Below are positions 43,609 through 51,815 of a stretch of 64,000 nucleotides of DNA, piece after piece. The stretch is from CAIWHR01 sp963734085. GTDB taxonomy: Bacteria > Pseudomonadota > Gammaproteobacteria > Burkholderiales > Casimicrobiaceae. Location: the NCBI GenBank assembly GCA_963734085.1, contig CAVTFT010000007.1, forward strand, positions 682,001 through 746,000, in the 5' to 3' direction. The notes under the pieces were generated by a model. It had not been told where the DNA came from. It searched no databases and saw nothing but the letters and a program-made list of their open reading frames with translations. Position 1 is the first letter of the stretch; each line of letters opens with the position of its first letter. Position numbers and translations under genes: made by a program.

Positions 43609-44527
43609 CACAGGTCGCGACCGGGACCCGGCAGCGATCGATCCGCGCGCCGTCCGCCGGCACTTCGCGCGCGCGGCCGCGACCTACGATGCGGCCGCGG
43701 TCCTGCAGCGGGAGGTCGGCGCGCGGATGGCCGAGCGTCTCGACGTCGTCCGGCTCGCGCCGGGCGCGATCCTCGATGCGGGATGCGGCACCGGCGAGGC
43801 GCTCTCCCTGCTCGCGGCGCGCTATCCCGACGCGAGCCGGGTCGCGCTCGATATCGCCATGCCGATGATCGCGGTGGCGCGGGCGCATGCCGAAGAGCGG
43901 CGCTCGCTCGTGACTCGCCTGCTCGCGCCGATCCGCGGCGGCGGCGGCGCCACGCCGCAGTTCGCGTGCGGCGACATCGCTGCGCTGCCGCTCGCGCAGC
44001 GGATCTTCGGCCTGGTCTGGAGCAATCTCGCGCTGCAGTGGGTGAGCGACCTGGGCCAAGCATTCGCCGAATTTCATCGCGTTCTCGAAACGGACGGGCT
44101 GCTCGTGTTCACGACGTTCGGCCCGGACACGCTGAAGGAACTGCGCGCCGCGTTCGACGGCGTCGATGCACATCCGCACGTGAGCCGTTTCGTCGACATG
44201 CACGACGTCGGCGATCTGCTCGTGCACGCGGGCTTCGCGGATCCGGTGCTGCAGATGGAAATGATCAGGCTCACCTATGCGGACGCGGCGGCGATGCTGC
44301 GCGACCTGAAGGCGATCGGCGCGACCAATGCGATGCGGGGGCGCGGCCGTGGGCTGATGGGACGGGCGCGCTGGCAGCGCGCGCTCGCGGCGCTCGACGC
44401 GATGCGCTGCGACGGCCGGATTGCGGCGACGTTCGAGGTGATTTACGGGCATGCCTGGAAAGCCGCGCCGAGGCGCACGGCGGAGGGGCACGCGATCGTG
44501 TCGCTCCCGCGCAAGCCGCGGCCATGA
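43598..44527 (+). CDS. bioC: malonyl-[acyl-carrier protein] O-methyltransferase
   Basis: A 309-residue SAM methyltransferase that caps malonyl-ACP as a methyl ester to start pimelate synthesis. RRHFARAAATYDAAAVLQ is the BioC N-terminus, ILDAGCGTGEALSLL the SAM loop, and LVWSNLALQWVSDLG the second signature. TTFGPDTLKELR follows as usual. It overlaps bioH by 11 bases; its TGA opens the repeat-borne mini-ORF that leads to bioD. BioC and BioH in one operon make a complete pimeloyl-ester route. Confidence 0.94.
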   Translation: MPADTGRDRDPAAIDPRAVRRHFARAAATYDAAAVLQREVGARMAERLDVVRLAPGAILDAGCGTGEALSLLAARYPDASRVALDIAMPMIAVARAHAEERRSLVTRLLAPIRGGGGATPQFACGDIAALPLAQRIFGLVWSNLALQWVSDLGQAFAEFHRVLETDGLLVFTTFGPDTLKELRAAFDGVDAHPHVSRFVDMHDVGDLLVHAGFADPVLQMEMIRLTYADAAAMLRDLKAIGATNAMRGRGRGLMGRARWQRALAALDAMRCDGRIAATFEVIYGHAWKAAPRRTAEGHAIVSLPRKPRP

Positions 44528-44608
44528 GTGCGCCGGGCCGCCCAAGACCGCGCAACTGCATTCTGCCTCGGGGGGCAGCGGCGGCGACAGCCGCAAGGGT
44601 GGGGGCAC
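44524..44608 (+). repeat. palindromic repeat in reverse orientation, 30-codon mini-ORF between bioC and bioD
   Basis: Same family and orientation as 42736-42820. The frame 44524-44616 begins on the bioC stop (ATGA) and ends on the bioD start (ATGA), 30 residues with no in-frame stop. GGGGG near 44601-44605 lies 8 bases before the bioD ATG. Confidence 0.8.
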
Positions 44609-44612
44609 CTAC

Positions 44613-45314
44613 ATGAGCGGCGTACGCAAATCGATCGGGCTGTTCGTCACCGGGACCGACACCGGGGTCGGCAAGACGCGCGTCGCGGCCGCGCTGTTGC
44701 GGGCACTCGCCGCGAATGGGCGGCGCGCAGTCGGGATGAAACCGGTGGCGGCAGGCGTGGCGCAGGGTGCGACGCGCAATGCGGACGTGGCGGCACTGCT
44801 GGCCGCCGGCAATGTCCCGGCGGAACTGGAAGACGTCAATCCGCATTCGTTCGTGCCGGCGATCGCGCCGCATCTCGCCGCCGCCGAAGCCGGCAGCGCG
44901 ATCGACCTGGAGACGATCGCTGCAGCCTACGCGCGACTCGCCGCACGGGCGGACCGCGTGGTCGTCGAAGGCGCAGGCGGGCCGCTCGTGCCGCTCTCCG
45001 CCCGCTTCGACATGCTGGACATTCCGGCGCGGTTGCATTTGCCCGTGCTGCTGGTGGTCGGGATCAGGCTGGGATGCCTCAATCACGCGTTGCTCGCTGC
45101 GCTCGCGATCAATGCGCGCGGTCTCGAGCTCGCGGGCTGGGTCGCCAACCGGATCGATCCGGCGATGCGTGCGGCGGACGAAAACGTAGCTGCACTCGCG
45201 GAGCGCCTTGCCGCGCCGCTCGTCGCGGAACTTCCGTGGCAACCGGGCGGGGACACCGTCGTCACGCTGCCGCAAAGCGCGATCCGCATGCTTGCGCTCG
45301 GCCGCTCGGCTTGA
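44613..45314 (+). CDS. bioD: dethiobiotin synthetase
   Basis: A 233-residue ATP-dependent carboxylase closing the ureido ring of dethiobiotin. FVTGTDTGVGKTRVAAALL is the P-loop (K21), GMKPVAAG the substrate loop and VVVEGAGGPLVPLS the second signature. It is the last gene of the bio run. Its ATG overlaps the mini-ORF from bioC. About 130 bases with no recognised gene separate it from coxB. Confidence 0.94.
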   Translation: MSGVRKSIGLFVTGTDTGVGKTRVAAALLRALAANGRRAVGMKPVAAGVAQGATRNADVAALLAAGNVPAELEDVNPHSFVPAIAPHLAAAEAGSAIDLETIAAAYARLAARADRVVVEGAGGPLVPLSARFDMLDIPARLHLPVLLVVGIRLGCLNHALLAALAINARGLELAGWVANRIDPAMRAADENVAALAERLAAPLVAELPWQPGGDTVVTLPQSAIRMLALGRSA

Positions 45315-45445
45315 GGCGGAAAAAACGCGCGGCGGCAGAGGAACATGAGTCGCAAATCATGTATCTAGGTGCACCTGATCCGTGCTAACATTCCGCGCCT
45401 TTTGCACCATCGACGACGGGCGCGCGATGCTTTTCCAAGGGACGG

Positions 45446-46591
45446 ATGATGCGCAGTGATTTCCGGGCCGGTCGCCGGCTCTTGCAGTCGGGTCTCGCAC
45501 TCGCGCTCGCCGTACCGGGGGCGGCACTCGCGGCGCGGGAGTGGAATCTGCAGACGCCCGTGACGCCGATCGCGCGGCAGATGTACGACCTGCATGCGTT
45601 CATTTTCTGGGTCTGCGTCGTCATCTTCGTCGTCGTCTTCGGCGTGATGTTCTATTCGATCTTCAGGCACCGGAAGTCGGTCGGACACGAGGCGCACCAG
45701 TTCCACGAGAACACGACGGTCGAGGTCGTCTGGACCGTGATCCCGTTCCTGATCCTCCTCTTCATCGCCTTCCCCGCGACCCGGACCGTGCTCGCGATGA
45801 AGGACACGAGCGCGCCGGGGATGACGGTCAAGGTCACCGGCTATCAGTGGAAGTGGAGCTACGACTATCTGCAGGACGGCATCGGCTTCTATTCGAACCT
45901 GTCGACGCCGGTCGCCCAGATCGAGAACCGGGCGCCGAAGGGTGAGCACTATCTCCTCGAAGTCGACAATCCGCTGGTCGTTCCGGTCGACACCAAGGTC
46001 CGCCTGCTGATTACCGCGGGTGATGTGCTCCATTCGTGGTGGGTCCCGGCATTGGGCATCAAGCAGGACGCGATTCCGGGCTTCGTTCGCGACACGTGGT
46101 TCAAGGCGGAAGCGCCGGGCGTCTACCGCGGCCAGTGTGCCGAGCTCTGCGGCAAGGAACACGGCTTCATGCCGATCGTCGTCGAAGTGAAGACCAAGGA
46201 CGATTACGCGAAGTGGATGGACGAACAGAAGAAGAAAGTGGCGGCCGCCGGCGACGATCCGAACAAGGTGTGGGACGTGAGTGACCTGATCGCGCGTGGC
46301 GAAAAAGTCTACGCGGCCAACTGCGCGGCGTGTCACCAGCCGACCGGCAAGGGCGCGCCGCCGGCGTTTCCGGCGCTCGACGGCTCCAAAGTCGTCAACG
46401 GGCCGAAGGCCGTGCAGATCAAGACGGTGCTAAACGGCGTCGAACACGACGGCAAACTCACGGCGATGGTCTCGTGGAAGCAGTTGTCCGACACCGACAT
46501 CGCTGCGGTGATCACCTACACGCGGAACAGCTGGGGCAACAAGACCGGCGAGGCCGTGCAGCCGTCCGAGATCAAGGTCGCGCGGCAGTAG
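45446..46591 (+). CDS. coxB: cytochrome c oxidase subunit II with C-terminal cytochrome c domain
   Basis: A 381-residue subunit of a caa3-like oxidase. An N-terminal signal-like segment (ALALAVPGAALA) is followed by two membrane helices (about 50-72 and 92-112). The CuA site is complete: VLHSWWVPALG, then GQCAELCGKEHGFM. A C-terminal cytochrome c domain has NCAACHQ (C293, C296, H297) and a possible axial Met in TAMVSW (M341). It takes electrons from soluble cytochrome c in the periplasm. A TAACAT -10-like element is at 45386-45391. coxA follows after 27 bases. Confidence 0.95.
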   Translation: MMRSDFRAGRRLLQSGLALALAVPGAALAAREWNLQTPVTPIARQMYDLHAFIFWVCVVIFVVVFGVMFYSIFRHRKSVGHEAHQFHENTTVEVVWTVIPFLILLFIAFPATRTVLAMKDTSAPGMTVKVTGYQWKWSYDYLQDGIGFYSNLSTPVAQIENRAPKGEHYLLEVDNPLVVPVDTKVRLLITAGDVLHSWWVPALGIKQDAIPGFVRDTWFKAEAPGVYRGQCAELCGKEHGFMPIVVEVKTKDDYAKWMDEQKKKVAAAGDDPNKVWDVSDLIARGEKVYAANCAACHQPTGKGAPPAFPALDGSKVVNGPKAVQIKTVLNGVEHDGKLTAMVSWKQLSDTDIAAVITYTRNSWGNKTGEAVQPSEIKVARQ

Positions 46592-46618
46592 CGCCGTCGA
46601 TACCCCGGAGACATCCTC

Positions 46619-48208
46619 ATGAGCAGCGTCGCCCCCGGCTACGGCCAAGTGCACGACGATCACGCGCATCATCCCACGGGGATCATGCGCTGGATCACGA
46701 CGACCAACCACAAGGACATCGGCACGATGTATCTGTGGTTCTCGTTCACGATGTTCCTCGTCGGCGGCACGATGGCGATGGTCATCCGCGCCGAGCTGTT
46801 CGAGCCGGGCCTGCAGGTCGTCAATCCCGAATTCTTCAACTCGATGACGACGCTGCACGGCCTCATCATGGTCTTTGGCGCGATCATGCCGGCGGCGGTC
46901 GGCTTCGCGAACTGGCAGATCCCGATGATGATCGGCGCGCCCGACATGGCGTTCGCGCGAATGAACAACTGGAGCTTCTGGCTGCTGCCGCCGGCGGCGA
47001 TCCTGCTCGTCACGTCGCTGTTCGTGCCCGGCGGCGCTGCGGCGGCGGGCTGGACGCTCTATCCGCCGCTGACCGTGCAGGCGGGCATGGGGATGGACCT
47101 CACGATCTTCGCGATCCACATCCTGGGCGCGTCGTCGATCATGGGCTCGATCAACATCATCACGACGATCCTCAACCTGCGCGCGCCGGGGATGACGATG
47201 ATGCGGCTGCCGCTCTTCTGCTGGGCGTGGCTCATCACTGCGTATCTGCTGCTCGCCGTGATGCCGGTGCTCGCCGGCGCGGTGACGATGCTTCTCACCG
47301 ACCGCCATTTCGGCACGACATTCTTCAACGCGGCCGGCGGCGGCGACCCGGTCCTGTTCCAGCACGTGTTCTGGTTCTTCGGCCATCCCGAGGTCTACAT
47401 CATCATCCTGCCGGCCTTCGGCATCATCTCGCAGATCATCCCGACGTTCTCGCGCAAGCCGCTGTTCGGCTACGCGTCGATGGTCTACGCCCTTGCCGCC
47501 ATCGCGATCCTGTCGTTCATCGTGTGGGCGCACCACATGTTCACGGTGGGGATGCCGGCGGCGGGCCTGCTGTTCTTCATGTACGCGACGATGCTGATCG
47601 CGGTGCCGACCGGCGTGAAGGTGTTCAACTGGCTCGCCACGATGTGGAGGGGCGCGATCACGCTGGAGACGCCGATGCTGTTTGCGATCGGCTTCCTGTT
47701 CCTGTTCACTCTGGGCGGCTTCACCGGGCTCGTGCTCTCGATCACGCCGGTGGACATCCAGCTGCAGGACACCTATTACGTCGTCGCTCATTTCCACTAC
47801 GTGATGGTGGCGGGCAGCCTGTTCGCATTTTTCGGCGGGGTGTACTACTGGATCCCGAAGTGGACCGGGACGATGTACGACGAGAAACTCGCCACGATCC
47901 ATTTCTGGTCGTCGATGCTTGCGTTCAATCTGACGTTCTTCCCGATGCACTTCCTCGGTCTCGCCGGTATGCCGCGGCGAATCCCGGACTATGCGCAACA
48001 GTTTGCCGACTGGAACATGCTGGCGTCGATCGGCGCGTTCTGGTTCGGCGCTTCCCAGCTCCTGTTCCTCTGGGCGGTGCTGAAATGCATCATGGGCAAG
48101 GGCGAGAAGGCGCCGGCCAAGCCGTGGGAGGGTGCCGACACGCTCGAGTGGACGGTGCCGTCACCGGCGCCGTACCACACGTTCGAAACGCCGCCCATCG
48201 TAAAGTAG
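46619..48208 (+). CDS. coxA: cytochrome c oxidase subunit I
   Basis: A 529-residue twelve-helix heme-copper oxidase subunit. WITTTNHKDIGTMYLWFS begins the first helix; WFFGHPEVYIIILP holds the cross-linked His-Tyr region, VWAHHMFTVGMP the two CuB histidines, and VVAHFHYVMVAGSLFAFF the heme a3 and heme a ligands. It carries the K- and D-channel residues of type A oxidases as far as I can see by eye. The ATG has GGAG upstream. A hairpin just after its stop separates it from the small assembly gene. Confidence 0.97.
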   Translation: MSSVAPGYGQVHDDHAHHPTGIMRWITTTNHKDIGTMYLWFSFTMFLVGGTMAMVIRAELFEPGLQVVNPEFFNSMTTLHGLIMVFGAIMPAAVGFANWQIPMMIGAPDMAFARMNNWSFWLLPPAAILLVTSLFVPGGAAAAGWTLYPPLTVQAGMGMDLTIFAIHILGASSIMGSINIITTILNLRAPGMTMMRLPLFCWAWLITAYLLLAVMPVLAGAVTMLLTDRHFGTTFFNAAGGGDPVLFQHVFWFFGHPEVYIIILPAFGIISQIIPTFSRKPLFGYASMVYALAAIAILSFIVWAHHMFTVGMPAAGLLFFMYATMLIAVPTGVKVFNWLATMWRGAITLETPMLFAIGFLFLFTLGGFTGLVLSITPVDIQLQDTYYVVAHFHYVMVAGSLFAFFGGVYYWIPKWTGTMYDEKLATIHFWSSMLAFNLTFFPMHFLGLAGMPRRIPDYAQQFADWNMLASIGAFWFGASQLLFLWAVLKCIMGKGEKAPAKPWEGADTLEWTVPSPAPYHTFETPPIVK

Positions 48209-48217
48209 ATGGATAAC

Positions 48218-48245
48218 GAGCCGCCTATCGAACAGCCGGCGGCTC
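48218..48245 (+). promoter_or_regulatory. hairpin immediately after coxA
   Basis: Perfect 8-bp arms GAGCCGCC (48218-48225) and GGCGGCTC (48238-48245) with a 12-base loop, followed by GAATTTGT. The T run is too weak for a full terminator; it may stabilise the coxBA message or reduce read-through into ctaG. Confidence 0.45.
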
Positions 48246-48256
48246 GAATTTGTGTG

Positions 48257-48556
48257 ATGCAGCCTCTCGACTCGACCCGCAAGGCGAACGTTCGCACCGC
48301 GCTGACGTTCGCGTCGATCGCGGCGACGTTCTTCGTCGGCATCATCGCCGCCCGGATTCTGGGCGGTCCGGTGATCGGCATCGGGGTGATGAGCGTGGCG
48401 GTGCTGCTGTTTCTCGTCTTCGCGATCGGCAGGAGTCTACGCATGAGCGAGGGGGGCGACAGCCAAGGCCCGAAGGGCGCGTCCCCGAGCGATTGCGGCG
48501 GCCGACCGCTCGGCCTTTTCGATTCGCCTCATTCGGTGCGGAGGCCGCGTAAGTGA
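48257..48556 (+). CDS. small two-helix membrane protein of the cox cluster
   Basis: A 99-residue protein with two hydrophobic helices (about 13-33 and 37-57) and a hydrophilic tail. Small proteins at this place, between coxA and ctaG, are annotated as cytochrome oxidase small assembly proteins in betaproteobacteria; the assignment here rests mainly on position. An in-frame ATG at 48209 would start inside the hairpin. The last 35 residues are encoded by a dispersed repeat (48495-48549), and the stop overlaps the ctaG GTG (GTGA), so the original protein may have been shorter. Confidence 0.65.
   Translation: MQPLDSTRKANVRTALTFASIAATFFVGIIAARILGGPVIGIGVMSVAVLLFLVFAIGRSLRMSEGGDSQGPKGASPSDCGGRPLGLFDSPHSVRRPRK
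48495..48549 (+). repeat. 54-bp dispersed repeat, family 2, copy B
   Basis: Related to 8889-8942 and 50078-50130 (GCGGCCGAC start, TTCGATTCG middle, GGAGGCCGCG end). It encodes the tail of the small membrane protein and is read in the same frame as copy A. It ends 3 bases before the ctaG start, with GGAGG in ribosome-site position. Confidence 0.55.
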
Positions 48557-49092
48557 GCGCGCCGATGAACGACGACCGCCGCAGGCAGAACCGGACGCTG
48601 CTCGGCAAGCTTTGCGTCGTCGTGGTCGGCATGTTCGGCTTCGGCTACGCGCTCGTCCCGTTCTACGACAGGATTTGCGAGGCCACGGGATTGCGCAACA
48701 TCGCGCAGGCGGACGAGGTGAAGAACACGCAGGTCGACCGGGCGCGGGCCGTGCGGATCGAATTCGACTCCAACGTGCGCAAGCTGCCGTGGACGTTCCG
48801 CCCGCTCGAGGTCGAAGTCGACGTGCATCCGGGCGAGGTGCGGCAGGTGGAGTACGAAATCGCGAACACCACCGACCGGGCGATCACGGGGCAGGCGATC
48901 CCCAGTTACGGGCCGGCGTACGCGGCGCAGTACTTCCGCAAGCTCGAATGCTTCTGCTTCTCGCCGCAGACGCTCGCCCCCGGTGAAAGGCGACGGATGC
49001 CGGTCGTGTTCGTCATCGACCCGGCGCTGCCGACGGATGTCGCGACGATCACGCTTTCGTACACGTTCTTCGAAGTCGAGGGTCATTCCTAA
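48553..49092 (+). CDS. ctaG: cytochrome c oxidase assembly protein CtaG/Cox11
   Basis: A 179-residue copper chaperone that delivers CuB to subunit I. One membrane helix (about 17-37) ends VPFYDRICEATGL with the first Cys, and the periplasmic beta domain has KLECFCFSPQTL, the CxCF copper site. The start is GTG 48553, chosen because it overlaps the preceding stop by 4 bases; an ATG 12 bases later is the alternative. The protein anchors in the inner membrane facing the periplasm. Confidence 0.94.
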   Translation: MSAPMNDDRRRQNRTLLGKLCVVVVGMFGFGYALVPFYDRICEATGLRNIAQADEVKNTQVDRARAVRIEFDSNVRKLPWTFRPLEVEVDVHPGEVRQVEYEIANTTDRAITGQAIPSYGPAYAAQYFRKLECFCFSPQTLAPGERRRMPVVFVIDPALPTDVATITLSYTFFEVEGHS

Positions 49093-49146
49093 CACAGAGT
49101 GGGGCGTGCGCTTCGCCGCGCCCCCAGTTCCACTAGAGGTCTTCCG

Positions 49147-50010
49147 ATGACCGCAACCCACGACAGCGCCAAGCCTTATTACTTCGTCCCGCAGCCTTCA
49201 CACTGGCCGATTGTCGGCTCGCTCGCGCTCCTGCTGATGGGCATGGGTGCGGCGTTCTGGTTCAACCATTTCGCCGCCGGTCCGTGGATGCTCGCCGCCG
49301 GTTTCTGCGTGCTGCTCGTGATGATGTTCGGCTGGTTCGGCAAGGTGATCGGCGAATCCGAGGGCCATCAATACAACCGGAAGGTCGATCTGTCGTTTCG
49401 CTGGAGCATGAGCTGGTTCATCTTCTCCGAAGTGATGTTCTTCGCCGCGTTCTTCGGCGCGCTGTTCTACGTACGCAACCTTTCGGTACCCGATCTCGGC
49501 GGCCTCGGCTCGAAGCTCCTGTGGCCCGACTACAACCCCACATGGCCGACGACCGGACCCTACATCAGGGACAAGTTCACGCCGATGGGCGCGATGGGGA
49601 TACCGCTGCTCAACACGATCATCCTGCTGTCGTCGGGCTTCACGATAACCGTCGCCCACCACATGCTGAAAGCTGGCAACCGCGCCGGGTTCAACCTATT
49701 GCTGTTCGCGACGATCGTGCTGGGCTTCACGTTCCTGGGCTTTCAGGCCCATGAATACATCGATGCGTACACCGCGACCTACCCCCTCAAGCTGTCGACG
49801 GGCGTCTACGGCTCGACGTTCTTCATGCTGACGGGCTTTCACGGCGCGCACGTGACGATCGGCGCAATCATGCTGTCGGTGATGCTGGTGCGCTCGCTTC
49901 GCGGTCACTTCACCCCCAACCACCACTTCGCGTTCGAGGCGGCCGAGTGGTACTGGCACTTCGTCGACGTCGTGTGGCTGCTGCTGTTCGTGCTGGTTTA
50001 CTGGCTGTAG
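49147..50010 (+). CDS. coxC: cytochrome c oxidase subunit III
   Basis: A 287-residue membrane subunit with seven helices. YYFVPQPSHWPIVGSLAL at the start, WSMSWFIFSEVMFFAAFFGAL, GFHGAHVTIGAIML and AAEWYWHFVDVVWLLLFVLVYW at the end are standard CoxC motifs. It stabilises subunit I and binds lipid. The region between it and ctaG (54 bases) has no extra gene, so the DUF2970 gene I expected here is missing. Confidence 0.96.
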   Translation: MTATHDSAKPYYFVPQPSHWPIVGSLALLLMGMGAAFWFNHFAAGPWMLAAGFCVLLVMMFGWFGKVIGESEGHQYNRKVDLSFRWSMSWFIFSEVMFFAAFFGALFYVRNLSVPDLGGLGSKLLWPDYNPTWPTTGPYIRDKFTPMGAMGIPLLNTIILLSSGFTITVAHHMLKAGNRAGFNLLLFATIVLGFTFLGFQAHEYIDAYTATYPLKLSTGVYGSTFFMLTGFHGAHVTIGAIMLSVMLVRSLRGHFTPNHHFAFEAAEWYWHFVDVVWLLLFVLVYWL

Positions 50011-50077
50011 CGGCGCGAGGCTGGGAGCAGGGCCCCCGCGCGCTCGGCACGCGGGGTGCGACCGGGCCCGAGTCGAC

Positions 50078-50130
50078 GCAGCGGCCGACGGCTCGGCATT
50101 ACGAATTTCATCTTCTGAGCGGAGGCCGCG
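50078..50130 (+). repeat. dispersed repeat, family 2, copy C
   Basis: Same skeleton as 8889-8942 and 48495-48549 (GCGGCCGACGG start, ACGAATT middle, GGAGGCCGCG end). Here it lies between convergent genes. In the frame used by copies A and B it is closed by a TGA, which makes it a natural control for the coupling idea. Confidence 0.5.
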
Positions 50131-50143
50131 GCCAAGCCTTAAG

Positions 50144-50344
50144 TTACCGCAATCCCGTCGGCGCGATCCACCCCATCCAGTACGCGAAGACGAGGAAGGC
50201 GACGAGGCTCGCCGACAGCGCGACGCGAATGGCCAGCATCCGCACCATTCGTGTGCCCTGTCCCCGGTCGCGATACAGGTAATAGAGCGCCGAAAACAGG
50301 CTCACGATGACGGCGATGAGCGCGGCGACGACGATGATCTTCAT
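50144..50344 (-). CDS. twin transmembrane protein, DUF2909-like
   Basis: A 66-residue protein with two hydrophobic helices (about 2-22 and 40-60) linked by YRDRGQGTRMVRML. This short pattern is typical of the twin-transmembrane proteins coded next to coxC and SURF1 in beta- and gammaproteobacteria. It is on the opposite strand to the rest of the cluster. Its role is unknown; position suggests oxidase assembly. Confidence 0.8.
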   Translation of the reverse strand: MKIIVVAALIAVIVSLFSALYYLYRDRGQGTRMVRMLAIRVALSASLVAFLVFAYWMGWIAPTGLR

Positions 50345-50375
50345 GCGGGGCGAGGCTCCTTTCGACCGAGTCTAG

Positions 50376-51143
50376 ATGAAGCCACTGCCGATGCCAAACG
50401 CGGCGCACGCCGTCTCGCACGCGCCGCGACGCCGCTTCCGGCCGCGCGCGCTGCCGACGCTCGCGATGCTCGCGGCCGTCGCAATGTTCATTACTGCCGG
50501 GCAGTGGCAGCGCGGACGCATGCACGAGAAGGAGGCGCTCGGTGCGCAGCTCGAGGCGATGTCGCACCTGCCGGCGGTTTCGCTCGCGGCGCTTCCGGCA
50601 ACGTCCGATTGGCCGGCGCTTCGTTATCGCCCGGTCGAAGCCGCGGGCCGGTACGATGCGCGCCGGCAGATCTTCATCGACAACAAAATACACGATGGTC
50701 GCGCCGGTTACGACGCGGTAGCGCCACTCGTTCTCGACGACGGGCGGGTCGTGCTGGTCGATCGTGGCTGGGTCGCGCAGGGCGCTTCGCGCGCGGTGCT
50801 GCCCGAGGTTCCGCCACTCGGAGGTCATGTCGTGGTCGAAGGCCGCCTCGCCGTCCCGCCGTCGTATCTGGAGCTCAGGCCGGACGCGCCGACGGGACCG
50901 GTGTGGCAGAACCTCGACCCGGCGCGATTCGCCGCCGCGACCGGCATCGCGGTGCTGCCCGTCGTGATCGAGGAGACTGCCGCGCCATCGCCGGCCGATG
51001 GCCTCGTTCGCGACTGGCCGGCGCCGGATTTCGGGGTCGAGAAGCACTGGATCTACATGACGCAGTGGTACGCATTCGCCGGGCTCGCGGTCGCGTTGTG
51101 GCTCGTGCTCAATTTCCGCGACCGGGTGCAAGATGACCGCTGA
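50376..51143 (+). CDS. SURF1 family cytochrome oxidase assembly protein
   Basis: A 255-residue protein with an N-terminal helix (about 27-44), a periplasmic domain and a C-terminal helix (about 228-246). GQWQRGRMHEKEAL, VLVDRGWVAQGA and EKHWIYMTQWYAFAGLAVALW match SURF1, which helps insert heme a into subunit I. It overlaps the next gene by 11 bases. It is divergent from the twin-transmembrane gene across about 30 bases. Confidence 0.92.
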   Translation: MKPLPMPNAAHAVSHAPRRRFRPRALPTLAMLAAVAMFITAGQWQRGRMHEKEALGAQLEAMSHLPAVSLAALPATSDWPALRYRPVEAAGRYDARRQIFIDNKIHDGRAGYDAVAPLVLDDGRVVLVDRGWVAQGASRAVLPEVPPLGGHVVVEGRLAVPPSYLELRPDAPTGPVWQNLDPARFAAATGIAVLPVVIEETAAPSPADGLVRDWPAPDFGVEKHWIYMTQWYAFAGLAVALWLVLNFRDRVQDDR

Positions 51144-51726
51144 CGCCGCGCGCGCCACGCCCGGACCCGCGAACACCAACCGGCGCGGCAAGCGCACGCT
51201 GCTGCTGCTCGCCGCCGTGTGCGTCGCGCCGGTGCTGGCGTCTTACGCGTTCTACTACCTGTTTCCGCGCGGCGCGCAGTTGAACTACGGGACGCTGCTG
51301 CCGACCGTACCGGCACCCCCGATCGAAGGCATCGGGCCGGACGGTGTCGCGTTCCGCCTTTCCGATCTCCGCGGCCGCTGGGTGCTGCTGGTGGTTGCCG
51401 CTGGACGTTGCGAGGCGAAGTGCGAGCGTGCGCTTTATGCGACGCGGCAGGCGCGCACGATGCAGGGCAAGGATCACGACCGCATCGTGCGCGTGCTCCT
51501 CACGACCGGCGACGCGGGGCTGTCGCCGGAGATCCTCGCGCAGCACCCCGGTCTCGTCGTCGCGCGCGTGGGCGCGGGGGCGATTGCGCCGCTCCCGGGT
51601 GGCGACCGCGGCATCCGGCTCGTCGACCCGCTCGGCAATCTCGTGTTGTCGTATCCCGAGGACCCGGACATCAGGCGCCTGGCGAACGACCTTGGGCGGC
51701 TGCTCCGTGCGTCCGGCATCGGATAG
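51133..51726 (+). CDS. SCO/thioredoxin-like membrane protein without the copper histidine
   Basis: A 197-residue protein with one N-terminal helix (about 20-44) and a periplasmic thioredoxin-like domain. GRCEAKCERAL provides a CxxxC pair (C93, C97) as in SCO proteins, but the distal His that completes the Cu site in Sco1 is not present. It is the usual unnamed gene between SURF1 and the heme synthase genes. It may act as a redox partner rather than a copper carrier. No recognisable ctaA follows before ctaB. Confidence 0.8.
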   Translation: MTADAARATPGPANTNRRGKRTLLLLAAVCVAPVLASYAFYYLFPRGAQLNYGTLLPTVPAPPIEGIGPDGVAFRLSDLRGRWVLLVVAAGRCEAKCERALYATRQARTMQGKDHDRIVRVLLTTGDAGLSPEILAQHPGLVVARVGAGAIAPLPGGDRGIRLVDPLGNLVLSYPEDPDIRRLANDLGRLLRASGIG

Positions 51727-51815
51727 TCCGGGGCCGGTTGCGCGGTGCTAGAATCCGCCCTTCGTCGCTCCGCCGGCGGCACGCCTTGCGCCGTTCCGGC
51801 CGCCCCTGATTTGCG

